5,706 nucleotides of DNA, from positions 1 to 5,706 of the forward strand of contig CANROI010000096.1 of NCBI GenBank assembly GCA_947632165.1, written 5' to 3'. The position numbers and the translations under genes were made by a program. This document shows, one piece after another, positions 1-5,020 of this stretch; within the stretch, counting starts at the first letter, position 1, and each line of letters opens with the position of its first letter. This DNA comes from an uncultured Clostridia bacterium (GTDB lineage: Bacteria; Bacillota; Clostridia; Christensenellales; Borkfalkiaceae). The notes beneath the pieces were generated by a model. The model searched no databases, was not told the origin of the DNA, and saw only the letters and a list, made by a program, of their open reading frames with translations.

Positions 1-148
1 CGGGCGAAACGCCGCTCTCCACAAGGTGGGCAACGCGGGCGGTGAGGACGCGCGTCTTGCCGCTTCCCGCTCCCGCGAGCACGAGAACGGCGCCCTCCGT
101 ATCGAGGACGGGCAGCCGCTGTTCTTCGTTGAGTTCAAACAATTCCAT
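1..148 (-). CDS. pcrA: UvrD/PcrA-family DNA helicase, N-terminal fragment
   Basis: This is the first 49 codons of a superfamily 1A helicase; the rest lies beyond the window edge. The reading from the ATG at 148 gives a Q-motif (LNEEQ, residues 6-10), then a Walker A loop (AGAGSGKT, residues 25-32) followed by RVLTARVAHL. This is the order and spacing of PcrA, UvrD and Rep N-termini. The family unwinds DNA 3'-5' with ATP in nucleotide excision repair, replication restart and removal of RecA or RNA polymerase from DNA. In a Gram-positive context PcrA is the likeliest member, but the fragment cannot separate the three. The start is well fixed: an in-frame TAA lies three codons upstream and the Q-motif is already at residue 6. 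No SD sequence precedes the ATG, and a -10 box lies 8 bases upstream, so the mRNA may be leaderless. Confidence 0.9.
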   Translation of the reverse strand, partial: MELFELNEEQRLPVLDTEGAVLVLAGAGSGKTRVLTARVAHLVESGVSP

Positions 149-156
149 ACCCGTAT

Positions 157-185
157 ATTATAGCAGAAACGTACGGAAAAGTAAA
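157..185 (-). promoter_or_regulatory. Sigma-A promoter for the pcrA-like gene
   Basis: On the minus strand a perfect TATAAT (157-162) is preceded by a TG one base away, giving an extended -10. A TTTACT -35-like hexamer (180-185, 4 of 6 consensus) sits 17 bases upstream. The predicted transcription start falls at or within a base or two of the ATG at 148, so the 5' untranslated region would be close to zero. Confidence 0.75.
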
Positions 186-196
186 TCACTTGAACG

Positions 197-226
197 AAAA
201 AAGCGCGGCTTTTATCACCTTCGCGC
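197..226 (-). terminator. Weak candidate intrinsic terminator after the 130-residue gene
   Basis: On the minus strand GCGCG (222-226) can pair with CGCGC (203-207) across a 14-base loop, followed directly by six Ts (197-202). The stem is only 5 bp, and competing pairings exist, such as GCGGC with GCCGC and an AT-rich AAAAGC/GCTTTT hairpin. The position between two same-strand genes fits termination, but the structure is weak. Confidence 0.35.
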
Positions 227-276
227 CGCCGGACGGCAAAGGGCGCAGCGCCGGATAAAAAGAATGGGAAAACCGT

Positions 277-669
277 CTATTTTCTGCCCTTGATCTCGAA
301 TTCGTATTCCCGTTTGAAGCGCTCGAGCGCGCGCAGATACTTATCGGAGAGCTCGAGCATGTAGCGTTGCTTCTCCGAATAGCTGAGCGTGGCGTAATAT
401 TCCCGGTCGGTGAGCCGCCCGATGGCGTCGGACACCTCCCCCTCGGAGAGGAGCAGATCCCGCACTTTGAGGTAAAATTCGTCGGGAGTTTCGCCGCGGA
501 TCTGCGTCTCCACTTTCTGTTGAAAATAGCGCTCCATCTTGCTCTCGTTGATCCCCTGTTCTTTGGCGTGCGTGCGCTCGCTGTCGAGCTTCTCCTCGCA
601 CTCCCGCCAGAACCCCTTCTTCATGCGCTGTTTCGCCTCTTTCGCAAGCGTTTTCAACGTGCGTTCCAT
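277..669 (-). CDS. Uncharacterised charged helical protein, 130 residues, downstream of rpsU
   Basis: I do not recognise this family. The protein is rich in Lys, Arg and Glu and has no signal peptide or membrane span, so it should be cytoplasmic. Most of it looks alpha-helical. A basic N-terminal stretch (about residues 5-18, KTLAKEAKQRMKKG) is followed by a Glu/Lys/Arg-rich segment to about 60, a more hydrophobic middle (YLKVRDLLL, residues 66-74) and a Tyr-rich charged C-terminus (about residues 90-130). Translation is well supported: the SD GGGAGG (677-682) lies 7 bases before the ATG at 669. It follows the rpsU terminator on the same strand by about 60 bases and no clear promoter of its own is visible, so it may depend on readthrough from rpsU. 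It is not YqeY, which often follows rpsU in Bacillota, as the residues do not match. A role near translation would be a guess from position only. Confidence 0.8.
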   Translation of the reverse strand: MERTLKTLAKEAKQRMKKGFWRECEEKLDSERTHAKEQGINESKMERYFQQKVETQIRGETPDEFYLKVRDLLLSEGEVSDAIGRLTDREYYATLSYSEKQRYMLELSDKYLRALERFKREYEFEIKGRK

Positions 670-676
670 AAAGCCG

Positions 677-682
677 CCTCCC
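677..682 (-). promoter_or_regulatory. Strong SD of the 130-residue gene
   Basis: GGGAGG on the minus strand, 7 bases from the ATG at 669. It fixes the start and is the best evidence that this unrecognised ORF is a real gene. Confidence 0.8.
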
Positions 683-690
683 GATGCCGA

Positions 691-730
691 TTTTTCGATT
701 TCTTTCGCGTTTTTTCGACCTTTTTCGCAA
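691..730. repeat. Four tandem 10-bp units with consensus TTTTTCGNNN (phased T/A tracts)
   Basis: Plus-strand TTTTTCG begins at 691, 711 and 721, with the variant TCTTTCG at 701. The units are therefore exactly 10 bp apart, close to one helical turn. Read on the minus strand they are CG followed by A-tracts. The array fills the space between the rpsU terminator and the SD of the 130-residue gene. Phased A-tracts of this kind are known to bend DNA. In RNA the same stretch would be an A-rich, unstructured leader. Confidence 0.75.
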
Positions 731-758
731 AAAAAATCCGTAACTCTCGTTACGGATC
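729..758 (-). terminator. Intrinsic terminator of rpsU
   Basis: On the minus strand ATCCGTAAC (749-757) pairs perfectly with GTTACGGAT (736-744) around a GAGA loop. A G-T wobble adds a tenth pair. A run of eight Ts (729-736) follows or overlaps the stem. It starts 5 bases after the rpsU stop codon, so it should end most transcripts there. Confidence 0.9.
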
Positions 759-762
759 TTCT

Positions 763-939
763 TTAGTTTCTGCTTCTCTTTCTCGCTGCTTCCGACTTCT
801 TTCTCTTCTGAACGGAAGGTTTCTCGTAGAATTCCTTTTTACGGAGATCCCCGATGATGCCGTCGCGGGAGCACTTTCTCTTGAAACGCCGGAGTGCGCT
901 CTCGAGATTCTCGTTTTCGCCGACTCTGATTGTGGACAT
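763..939 (-). CDS. rpsU: 30S ribosomal protein S21
   Basis: This 58-residue protein matches S21, a small basic protein of the 30S subunit that sits near the anti-SD end of 16S rRNA and aids initiation. Recognisable pieces are the N-terminal STIRVGENENLESALRRFKR, the central GIIGDLRKKEFYEKPSV and the basic tail KRKKSEAARKRSRN. The length is normal for Bacillota. The ATG at 939 is preceded by AAGGAGGG (948-955) at a suitable distance. The gene has its own perfect-consensus promoter and its own terminator, so it can form a single-gene transcript, but reading from pgcA upstream is also possible. It is too short to show up in a long-ORF scan. Confidence 0.97.
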   Translation of the reverse strand: MSTIRVGENENLESALRRFKRKCSRDGIIGDLRKKEFYEKPSVQKRKKSEAARKRSRN

Positions 940-980
940 ATCCTCTACCCTCCTTCGCCGTAGCAGTTATTTGCTTGATT

Positions 981-1009
981 ATTATATCAAACCCTCGGGC
1001 CCTTGTCAA
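981..1009 (-). promoter_or_regulatory. rpsU: Perfect-consensus sigma-A promoter of rpsU
   Basis: On the minus strand TTGACA (1004-1009) and TATAAT (981-986) are both exact consensus hexamers with a 17-bp spacer. Transcription should start near 974, giving a leader of about 35 bases that carries the AAGGAGGG ribosome-binding site. This is the strongest promoter in the window, as expected for a ribosomal protein gene. Confidence 0.93.
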
Positions 1010-1050
1010 TTTTTTTCGGGCAGGATTTTTCCGTTTTTTGGAACTTTTTT
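1010..1050 (-). promoter_or_regulatory. A-tract (UP-element-like) region upstream of the rpsU -35
   Basis: Four minus-strand A-tracts of 5 to 7 bases lie directly upstream of the -35, at 1010-1016, 1026-1030, 1034-1039 and 1045-1050. A-tracts in this place are known to raise promoter strength through the RNA polymerase alpha C-terminal domain. That they act here is an inference from position. Confidence 0.5.
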
Positions 1051-1058
1051 CGGCTTGT

Positions 1059-2777
1059 TTACGACTTGACGCGCTCCAGAAGCGCCTCTACGTCCGCCTT
1101 TGCCCGTGCAAGCTCCCCTTCCGCGGCCGCCTCGTCCTTCGCGCGGATGGAATAATAGATCTTGAGTTTGGGCTCGGTGCCGGAGGGCCGCACGCAGATG
1201 AAGCTGCCGCCCGTGAGTTCATAGTAGACGCAGTTGCACTTCGGGATATTGAGGGGCTCCTCTCTGCCGTCCGCCGTCCTTCTGATGTCCTTCGAATAGT
1301 CGCGCACCGCCTCGACCGCGAAGGAGCCGAACTTCTCCGCCTTCACCGTCTTGAGCGCGTCGACGACCGCGTTCATCTCCTTCATCGCATTCAGCCCCGA
1401 ATATTGGACGGAGATGTTCCTGTCGAGCACGAACCCGTACTTTTGATAGATCTCCATGAGCCGGCTGTAGACCGTCTTGCCGATGTAGGTGTAGTAGCAG
1501 ACCATTTCGGCGCAGAGCATGGAGGCGACGACCGCGTCCTTATCCCGCGCGTGCGTGCCGCGGAGGTACCCGCAGGACTCTTCGAACCCGAACACATAGG
1601 TGTGCGAGCCGTCCTGTTCCCACTGCTTGATCTTTTCGCCGATGAACTTGAAGCCGACGGGCGTCTCGAAGAGCGCCACGCCGAATTCCTCGCAGATCGC
1701 CCTTGCCATCCCCGTCGAGACGAACGACTTGACGACCGCCGCATTCTTCGGGAGCGCGTTCTCCTCTTTGAGACGGGTGAGGATGTAGTCGAGGAGCAGG
1801 ATCCCGACCTGGTTGCCGGAGAGCGCCGTAAATTCGCCTTTGTCATCCTTGACGGCGACGCCGAGACGGTCGGAATCGGGATCGGTGCCGAACACGACGT
1901 CCGCCTTGATCTTGTTCGCGAGCGCGATGCCCATCGAAAGCGTCTCCTTATATTCGGGATTGGGCACTTTGACGGTGGAGAATTCGGGATCCTTCGTCGT
2001 CTGCTCTTCGACGACCGTGACGTTGATCCCGAGCATCTTCAGGATCCGCATGACGGGCACATACCCCGAACCGTGGACGGGCGTGTAGACGAGTTTCAGG
2101 TCCTTTCCGCACTTTTCCACCGCTTCCTTGGAGAGCGTGAGTTTGGAGAGCGCCTCGATGTATGTATCGTCCACTTCCTTGGGCACGCTCCGGATGAGCG
2201 GGCTGTTCTCCTCTCCCTCGACGGAGAGATAGTCGGTGATCTCGTCGATGAACCCGACGACGACTTCCGTCGCTTCGGGAGACATCTGCGCGCCGTCCTC
2301 GCCGTAGACCTTATAGCCGTTGTATTCCTTGGGATTGTGGGAGGCGGTGATCATGATCCCCGCGATCGCATGCAGATAGCGCACCGCATAGGAGAGCATG
2401 GGAACGGGATGGACGTCGTCGAAGAGATATGCCTTGATGCCGTTCTTCGCGAGCACGGAAGCGGCTTTTTCGGCAAAGAGACGGGAATTTCTGCGCGTAT
2501 CGTAGGAAATGACCACGCCGCGCGCCTGCTCCTCCTGCGTGAGGGTCTTGATGTAGCGCGCGAGCCCCTGCGTCGCACGCATGACCGTAAAGACGTTCAT
2601 CATGTTCATGCCGCAGCCGATGATGCCGCGCATGCCCGCCGTGCCGAACGCAAGTTCGCCGCCGAAGCGGTATTCCTTCTCCTTCTCGTCACCCGAGATC
2701 GCCAGAAGGTTCTTTCTGCATGCTTCGGGCAGACGGGGATCGTTCAGCCACTTTTCGTAATTTTCCTGATAAGACAT
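1059..2777 (-). CDS. pgcA: Alpha-phosphoglucomutase (PgcA type)
   Basis: This enzyme of the alpha-D-phosphohexomutase superfamily interconverts glucose 1-phosphate and glucose 6-phosphate through a phosphoserine, feeding UDP-glucose for glycolipids, wall polymers and glycogen. All four active-site loops are intact (572-residue numbering): the catalytic serine loop TASHNP (144-149, Ser146), the Mg-binding loop DPDSDR (299-304), the sugar-specificity loop GFEESCGYL (397-405) and the phosphate-binding loop RPSGTEP (530-536). The N-terminal FGTAGMRG (residues 44-51) is also typical. GFEES favours phosphoglucomutase over phosphoglucosamine mutase; some activity on mannose phosphates cannot be excluded. 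The length fits PgcA. I chose the ATG at 2777 over an in-frame TTG at 2783 because the SD (2785-2793) is 7 bases from the ATG and only 1 base from the TTG. No promoter is evident in the 93 bases upstream, so it is probably transcribed with the two membrane genes. No intrinsic terminator follows it. Confidence 0.95.
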   Translation of the reverse strand: MSYQENYEKWLNDPRLPEACRKNLLAISGDEKEKEYRFGGELAFGTAGMRGIIGCGMNMMNVFTVMRATQGLARYIKTLTQEEQARGVVISYDTRRNSRLFAEKAASVLAKNGIKAYLFDDVHPVPMLSYAVRYLHAIAGIMITASHNPKEYNGYKVYGEDGAQMSPEATEVVVGFIDEITDYLSVEGEENSPLIRSVPKEVDDTYIEALSKLTLSKEAVEKCGKDLKLVYTPVHGSGYVPVMRILKMLGINVTVVEEQTTKDPEFSTVKVPNPEYKETLSMGIALANKIKADVVFGTDPDSDRLGVAVKDDKGEFTALSGNQVGILLLDYILTRLKEENALPKNAAVVKSFVSTGMARAICEEFGVALFETPVGFKFIGEKIKQWEQDGSHTYVFGFEESCGYLRGTHARDKDAVVASMLCAEMVCYYTYIGKTVYSRLMEIYQKYGFVLDRNISVQYSGLNAMKEMNAVVDALKTVKAEKFGSFAVEAVRDYSKDIRRTADGREEPLNIPKCNCVYYELTGGSFICVRPSGTEPKLKIYYSIRAKDEAAAEGELARAKADVEALLERVKS

Positions 2778-2784
2778 ATTCAAT

Positions 2785-2793
2785 CACCCCTTT
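2785..2793 (-). promoter_or_regulatory. SD that selects the pgcA start
   Basis: AAAGGGGTG on the minus strand ends 7 bases before the ATG at 2777. The upstream TTG at 2781-2783 is nearly in contact with it and so is an unlikely start. Confidence 0.75.
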
Positions 2794-2813
2794 ATGATTT
2801 TCCGATATGACAG

Positions 2814-2831
2814 AGCGCACGATCATGCGCT
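2814..2831. repeat. Inverted repeat upstream of pgcA
   Basis: On the minus strand AGCGCA (2826-2831) pairs with TGCGCT (2814-2819), plus one U-G pair, closing on a GATC loop. It gives a compact 7-pair hairpin about 37 bases before the pgcA ATG. No T-run follows, so it is not an intrinsic terminator. Confidence 0.5.
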
Positions 2832-2833
2832 TA

Positions 2834-2869
2834 CGGTGCAGGAGCCGGACGAACAAGCCGCCGGCACCG
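2834..2869. repeat. Imperfect inverted repeat directly after the 318-residue gene
   Basis: On the minus strand CGGTGC (2864-2869) pairs with GCACCG (2834-2839), with CGG/CCG pairing inside and a bulged arm. An alternative GCCGG/CCGGC pairing (2861-2865 with 2844-2848) competes. It lies just after the TGA at 2871. It could be an mRNA-stabilising or processing hairpin; there is no T-tract. Confidence 0.4.
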
Positions 2870-2870
2870 C

Positions 2871-3827
2871 TCAATCCCCCATTCCCTCCGGCTTTCCGTC
2901 TGCGCCGGAGATCTTGCGGAAGGACAGGAAGAACTTCTTGCCCGTATCCTCGTAGTAATAGACGAACTGTACGCAGAGGATGAACAGATAGCTTGCCGGG
3001 ACCGTGAAGAGGAGCGCGCTCCCGAAGGTAAACACCGCGAACAGCGCGTTCACGACGATGACCAGATAGATCGAGACGAAGTAGGCCGAGAAGCGGCCTC
3101 CGAAGCCGTGCAGGCGGCGGAAGCTCGCCGCAAAGCCCGAGCCGACCTTCTCGTCCCCCGTCACGACGGACGGGATCCAGGAGGAAATGCACGCCATCTT
3201 CAGCGCCTGCAGACAGACGAAGGCGAGCATCGCAAGGGAGAGCCCGAAAAAGACGGTGAGGATCCCCCACGAAGGCAGGAAAGAGGGCGTGTAGAAGAAA
3301 AAGAACCAGCACGCGAGGATCGCGAGCACGTCATAGACGAATGTGAGCGGCACATAGATGATCTGGTAGAGCATGGCCTTGCCGCTGCTCTTCGTGTATG
3401 CCGAAGAGAAGGTCGTGCGGGAATAGGACTCGAGCTTATCGTTGAGTACGCTGCCGACCGCAAACAGCGCGGTGCCGTTGAGGAAGCGCGACAAGAGATA
3501 GATGAGGCACATGCCGACCACCGACCATACGATCGAGCCGATATTCGTCAGGATCAGCTGGAAGAAATCGGTAACGGCGGAGGTAAACGCGGCCTGGAAG
3601 CCGTTCAAAAAGCCGGTATTCCCCGTGACGAGCGCCTGCAGAAAGTCCCCCAAAAGCAGAATGATGCGCTCCGCCTCCGCGCTCTCGATGATGACATGGA
3701 GCCCGAAGGTGACGATCACATAGGCGGCGCTCAGAAAGAGCGCTCCCGTGACGAGACGGAAGAAAAACAGCTTATAGACGTTGCCGAAATTATCGATCAG
3801 TAACCGGATGGAATTGCGGAATCTCAT
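2871..3827 (-). CDS. Uncharacterised six-span membrane protein, 318 residues
   Basis: I do not recognise a named family. Hydrophobic segments lie at about residues 25-48, 88-112, 153-178, 186-210, 248-270 and 271-290. A polar loop (about 113-150) follows the second span and a short charged C-terminal tail (291-318) follows the last. The start is the ATG at 3827 with AGGGAG inside the end of the upstream gene, 7 bases away. The upstream stop and this start are 1 base apart (TGA-T-ATG), so the two genes are almost certainly cotranscribed and probably translationally coupled. It appears to be a distant paralogue of the upstream protein: both have NDK/AEK-(n)-R-T-x-S in the middle loop, W[IL]P-(n)-TG before the fifth span, and an aromatic stretch ending YE or FE after the sixth. 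No catalytic, nucleotide-binding or transport signature is visible. A role linked to glycolipid or envelope metabolism would rest only on proximity to pgcA. Confidence 0.85.
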   Translation of the reverse strand: MRFRNSIRLLIDNFGNVYKLFFFRLVTGALFLSAAYVIVTFGLHVIIESAEAERIILLLGDFLQALVTGNTGFLNGFQAAFTSAVTDFFQLILTNIGSIVWSVVGMCLIYLLSRFLNGTALFAVGSVLNDKLESYSRTTFSSAYTKSSGKAMLYQIIYVPLTFVYDVLAILACWFFFFYTPSFLPSWGILTVFFGLSLAMLAFVCLQALKMACISSWIPSVVTGDEKVGSGFAASFRRLHGFGGRFSAYFVSIYLVIVVNALFAVFTFGSALLFTVPASYLFILCVQFVYYYEDTGKKFFLSFRKISGADGKPEGMGD

Positions 3828-3828
3828 A

Positions 3829-4650
3829 TCAAAGCTCCCTGTAGCTGCGGAGGAAGTCCTCTCTGTCCAGCTTGTCCGTCTCGAAATAGAGCGTCTCCAT
3901 ACGGATGCAGAAGCTCAGATAGGCAAAGACGTACATAATAAATGCAATGATGGGCGAAAGCCAGGTCGGCGCAAAAGAAATGCCCACGATGAGGATGAAG
4001 CAAGGCACATACTCGATGAGGAGGGAGAGGATCAGCTTCCAGCGCACGCCCCCCATCAGACGGTAGGAATACAGAAAGGCGTCGTACGCACCGAACCCGG
4101 TGCAGAAAATGCACGGCAGCCAGAGGTAGAACACCGGGACCAGATAGAGCAGCGTCCCGATGAAGACGAGGCAAACGATCACGAAGAGGACGCTCATGAA
4201 GATCTTCGACCCGACGGCGGCGACCGCAAAGAGCACCGCGGAGAGCACGAGCGCCCAGAGCTCATAGAGGAGCAAATAGACGAGCGTCACCAGCGTGACA
4301 TAGAACATTTTGTCTGCGAATTGGGAAAAGACGCCGCTGAGCGTGCGCTTGCCGATGCGCATGTGCTTTTCGGCGAACGAGAGCAGGAACGTCGTAAAGA
4401 CGACGATCGCGATCACGGCAAAGATGCTGTAGATGACGCCGAGAAAGCTGTCGAAACGGAAGAAGCTCCATGCGTGGAAGAGCGCGAGAAAATCGACCTC
4501 GAGCTTGCCCGTAAAGAAGCTCGCCGCCAACGATTGGATGCCCGCGAAGTCAACGGAGAGCGCAAGAAAAACAGCGGGCGTCACTGCGAACGGCAGGACG
4601 AACCACAGATTCTTCACGATGTATTTCCAATGGTCAAAAAGCGATCTCAT
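3829..4650 (-). CDS. Uncharacterised six-span membrane protein, 273 residues, first full gene of the operon
   Basis: I do not recognise a named family. Hydrophobic segments lie at about residues 14-33, 68-92, 114-143, 150-182, 205-225 and 230-252. The loop after the second span is basic (AEKHMRIGKRT, residues 94-104), which by the positive-inside rule suggests it is cytoplasmic. The charged tail (ETDKLDREDF, residues 257-266) should be on the same side. The layout parallels the 318-residue partner, so the two may form a heteromeric membrane complex (inference). The ATG at 4650 is the only in-frame ATG before the first span; an in-frame TGA lies 13 codons upstream. No usable SD precedes it. 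Instead its ATG overlaps the stop of an 11-codon ORF as ATGA, which suggests coupled translation. Transcription should come from the promoter at 4701-4729. Confidence 0.85.
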   Translation of the reverse strand: MRSLFDHWKYIVKNLWFVLPFAVTPAVFLALSVDFAGIQSLAASFFTGKLEVDFLALFHAWSFFRFDSFLGVIYSIFAVIAIVVFTTFLLSFAEKHMRIGKRTLSGVFSQFADKMFYVTLVTLVYLLLYELWALVLSAVLFAVAAVGSKIFMSVLFVIVCLVFIGTLLYLVPVFYLWLPCIFCTGFGAYDAFLYSYRLMGGVRWKLILSLLIEYVPCFILIVGISFAPTWLSPIIAFIMYVFAYLSFCIRMETLYFETDKLDREDFLRSYREL

Positions 4651-4682
4651 TGTGCGGCCGGATGATACGGCATTCCCCTCAT
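4647..4682 (-). CDS. Candidate 11-residue leader peptide overlapping the first membrane gene
   Basis: On the minus strand the ATG at 4682 opens an 11-codon frame, MRGMPYHPAAQ, whose TGA overlaps the next gene's ATG as ATGA. A good SD-like sequence, GGGAGTG within 4691-4700, is 8 bases before it. However, the predicted transcription start (about 4694) falls inside that SD, so only part of it may be in the mRNA. A coupling ORF is plausible. A chance frame is also possible given its length. Confidence 0.35.
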   Translation of the reverse strand: MRGMPYHPAAQ

Positions 4683-4700
4683 TTTCGATTCACTCCCTCT

Positions 4701-4729
4701 ATTATATACCAAAAAAACGCGCCTGTAAA
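4701..4729 (-). promoter_or_regulatory. Sigma-A promoter of the membrane-protein/pgcA operon
   Basis: On the minus strand TTTACA (4724-4729, 5 of 6) and perfect TATAAT (4701-4706) are 17 bp apart. Transcription should begin near 4694, about 44 bases before the first membrane gene. No other promoter is evident before rpsU, so this one probably serves both membrane genes and pgcA. Confidence 0.85.
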
Positions 4730-4739
4730 GAGATTTTCG

Positions 4740-4781
4740 AAAAAAACCTGCCGAGAAATCCCGTCGGGCCGCCCTCGGGCA
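4740..4781 (-). terminator. Orphan terminator-like hairpin
   Basis: On the minus strand TGCCCGAG (4774-4781) pairs with CTCGGCA (4749-4755) with one bulged C. A small CCC/GGG hairpin sits in the loop, and after two Gs comes a run of seven Ts (4740-4746). It ends 11 bases before the operon's -35. No recognised minus-strand gene precedes it, so it may end a small RNA, or insulate the operon from upstream transcription. Confidence 0.45.
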
Positions 4782-4895
4782 CCGTCCGGGAATACCGCGC
4801 ACGGAGGCCTTCGCCTGCATGTGATCCCTACGGCAATGAGGGCAACATGGCGCTCATAACCGCAAAAATTGCTCCGAAAATCCGTATTATGTCAC

Positions 4896-4909
4896 GCATA
4901 GTACTATGC
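4896..4909. repeat. Perfect 14-bp palindrome, possible operator
   Basis: GCATAGTACTATGC is identical on both strands. It lies between two divergent promoters, about 120 bases upstream of the plus-strand -35 and about 165 bases upstream of the minus-strand -35. A dimeric regulator site is possible; no known consensus was recognised. Confidence 0.5.
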
Positions 4910-5004
4910 AAAACGTCAAAAAACAAAAGTTGCAGGCCAAAAATCGAGAAAAATTCCCTCTTCATGCGGCATATGGTCCCATGAGGCAATGTCTTGAAGC
5001 ATGC

Positions 5005-5020
5005 GGCGAAATTCTTCGCC
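5005..5020. repeat. Inverted repeat beside the receptor promoter
   Basis: GGCGAA (5005-5010) and TTCGCC (5015-5020) are perfect inverted arms around ATTC. The right arm ends 6 bases before the -35 at 5027, a typical place for an activator or repressor site. It lies upstream of the transcription start, so it is not in the receptor mRNA. Confidence 0.45.

Noticed and set aside
341..963. Frames overlapping the 130-residue gene and rpsU on both strands
   Set aside because: The minus-strand rival (341-730) lacks a good SD and runs through the terminator. The plus-strand frames are antisense to rpsU and to the SD-supported 130-residue gene.
2778..2783. TTG at 2783 as the pgcA start, giving two extra residues
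   Set aside because: It lies 1 base from the SD, whereas the ATG at 2777 has a 7-base spacing.
930..2810. Long plus-strand open frame of 626 codons covering pgcA
   Set aside because: It is exactly antisense to an intact phosphoglucomutase with all catalytic motifs, overlaps the rpsU promoter and has low-complexity Arg/Asp/His-rich translation. It is a by-product of GC-biased codon use on the other strand.
3108..4665. Two long plus-strand frames (3108-3803 and 3781-4665) rich in Glu, Asp and Arg
   Set aside because: They mirror the two membrane protein genes. Antisense reading of hydrophobic codons gives charged residues, which explains the composition. No SD or promoter supports them.
4734..4743. 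TTTTCGAAAA palindrome
   Set aside because: It is a 10-bp AT-rich palindrome that overlaps the T-tract of the terminator-like hairpin and is likely by chance in such sequence.
4790..4860. Possible riboswitch or housekeeping RNA (TPP-like GCCGTAGGGA on the minus strand)
   Set aside because: The partner TPP motif CTGAGA is missing, and the promoter of the downstream operon lies below it, so it would not be in that mRNA. No SRP, 6S or tRNA signature was found either.
4963..5007. CATGCGGC direct repeat (4963-4970 and 5000-5007)
   Set aside because: Eight bases repeated once at 37 bp spacing is too little to call an element or attachment site.
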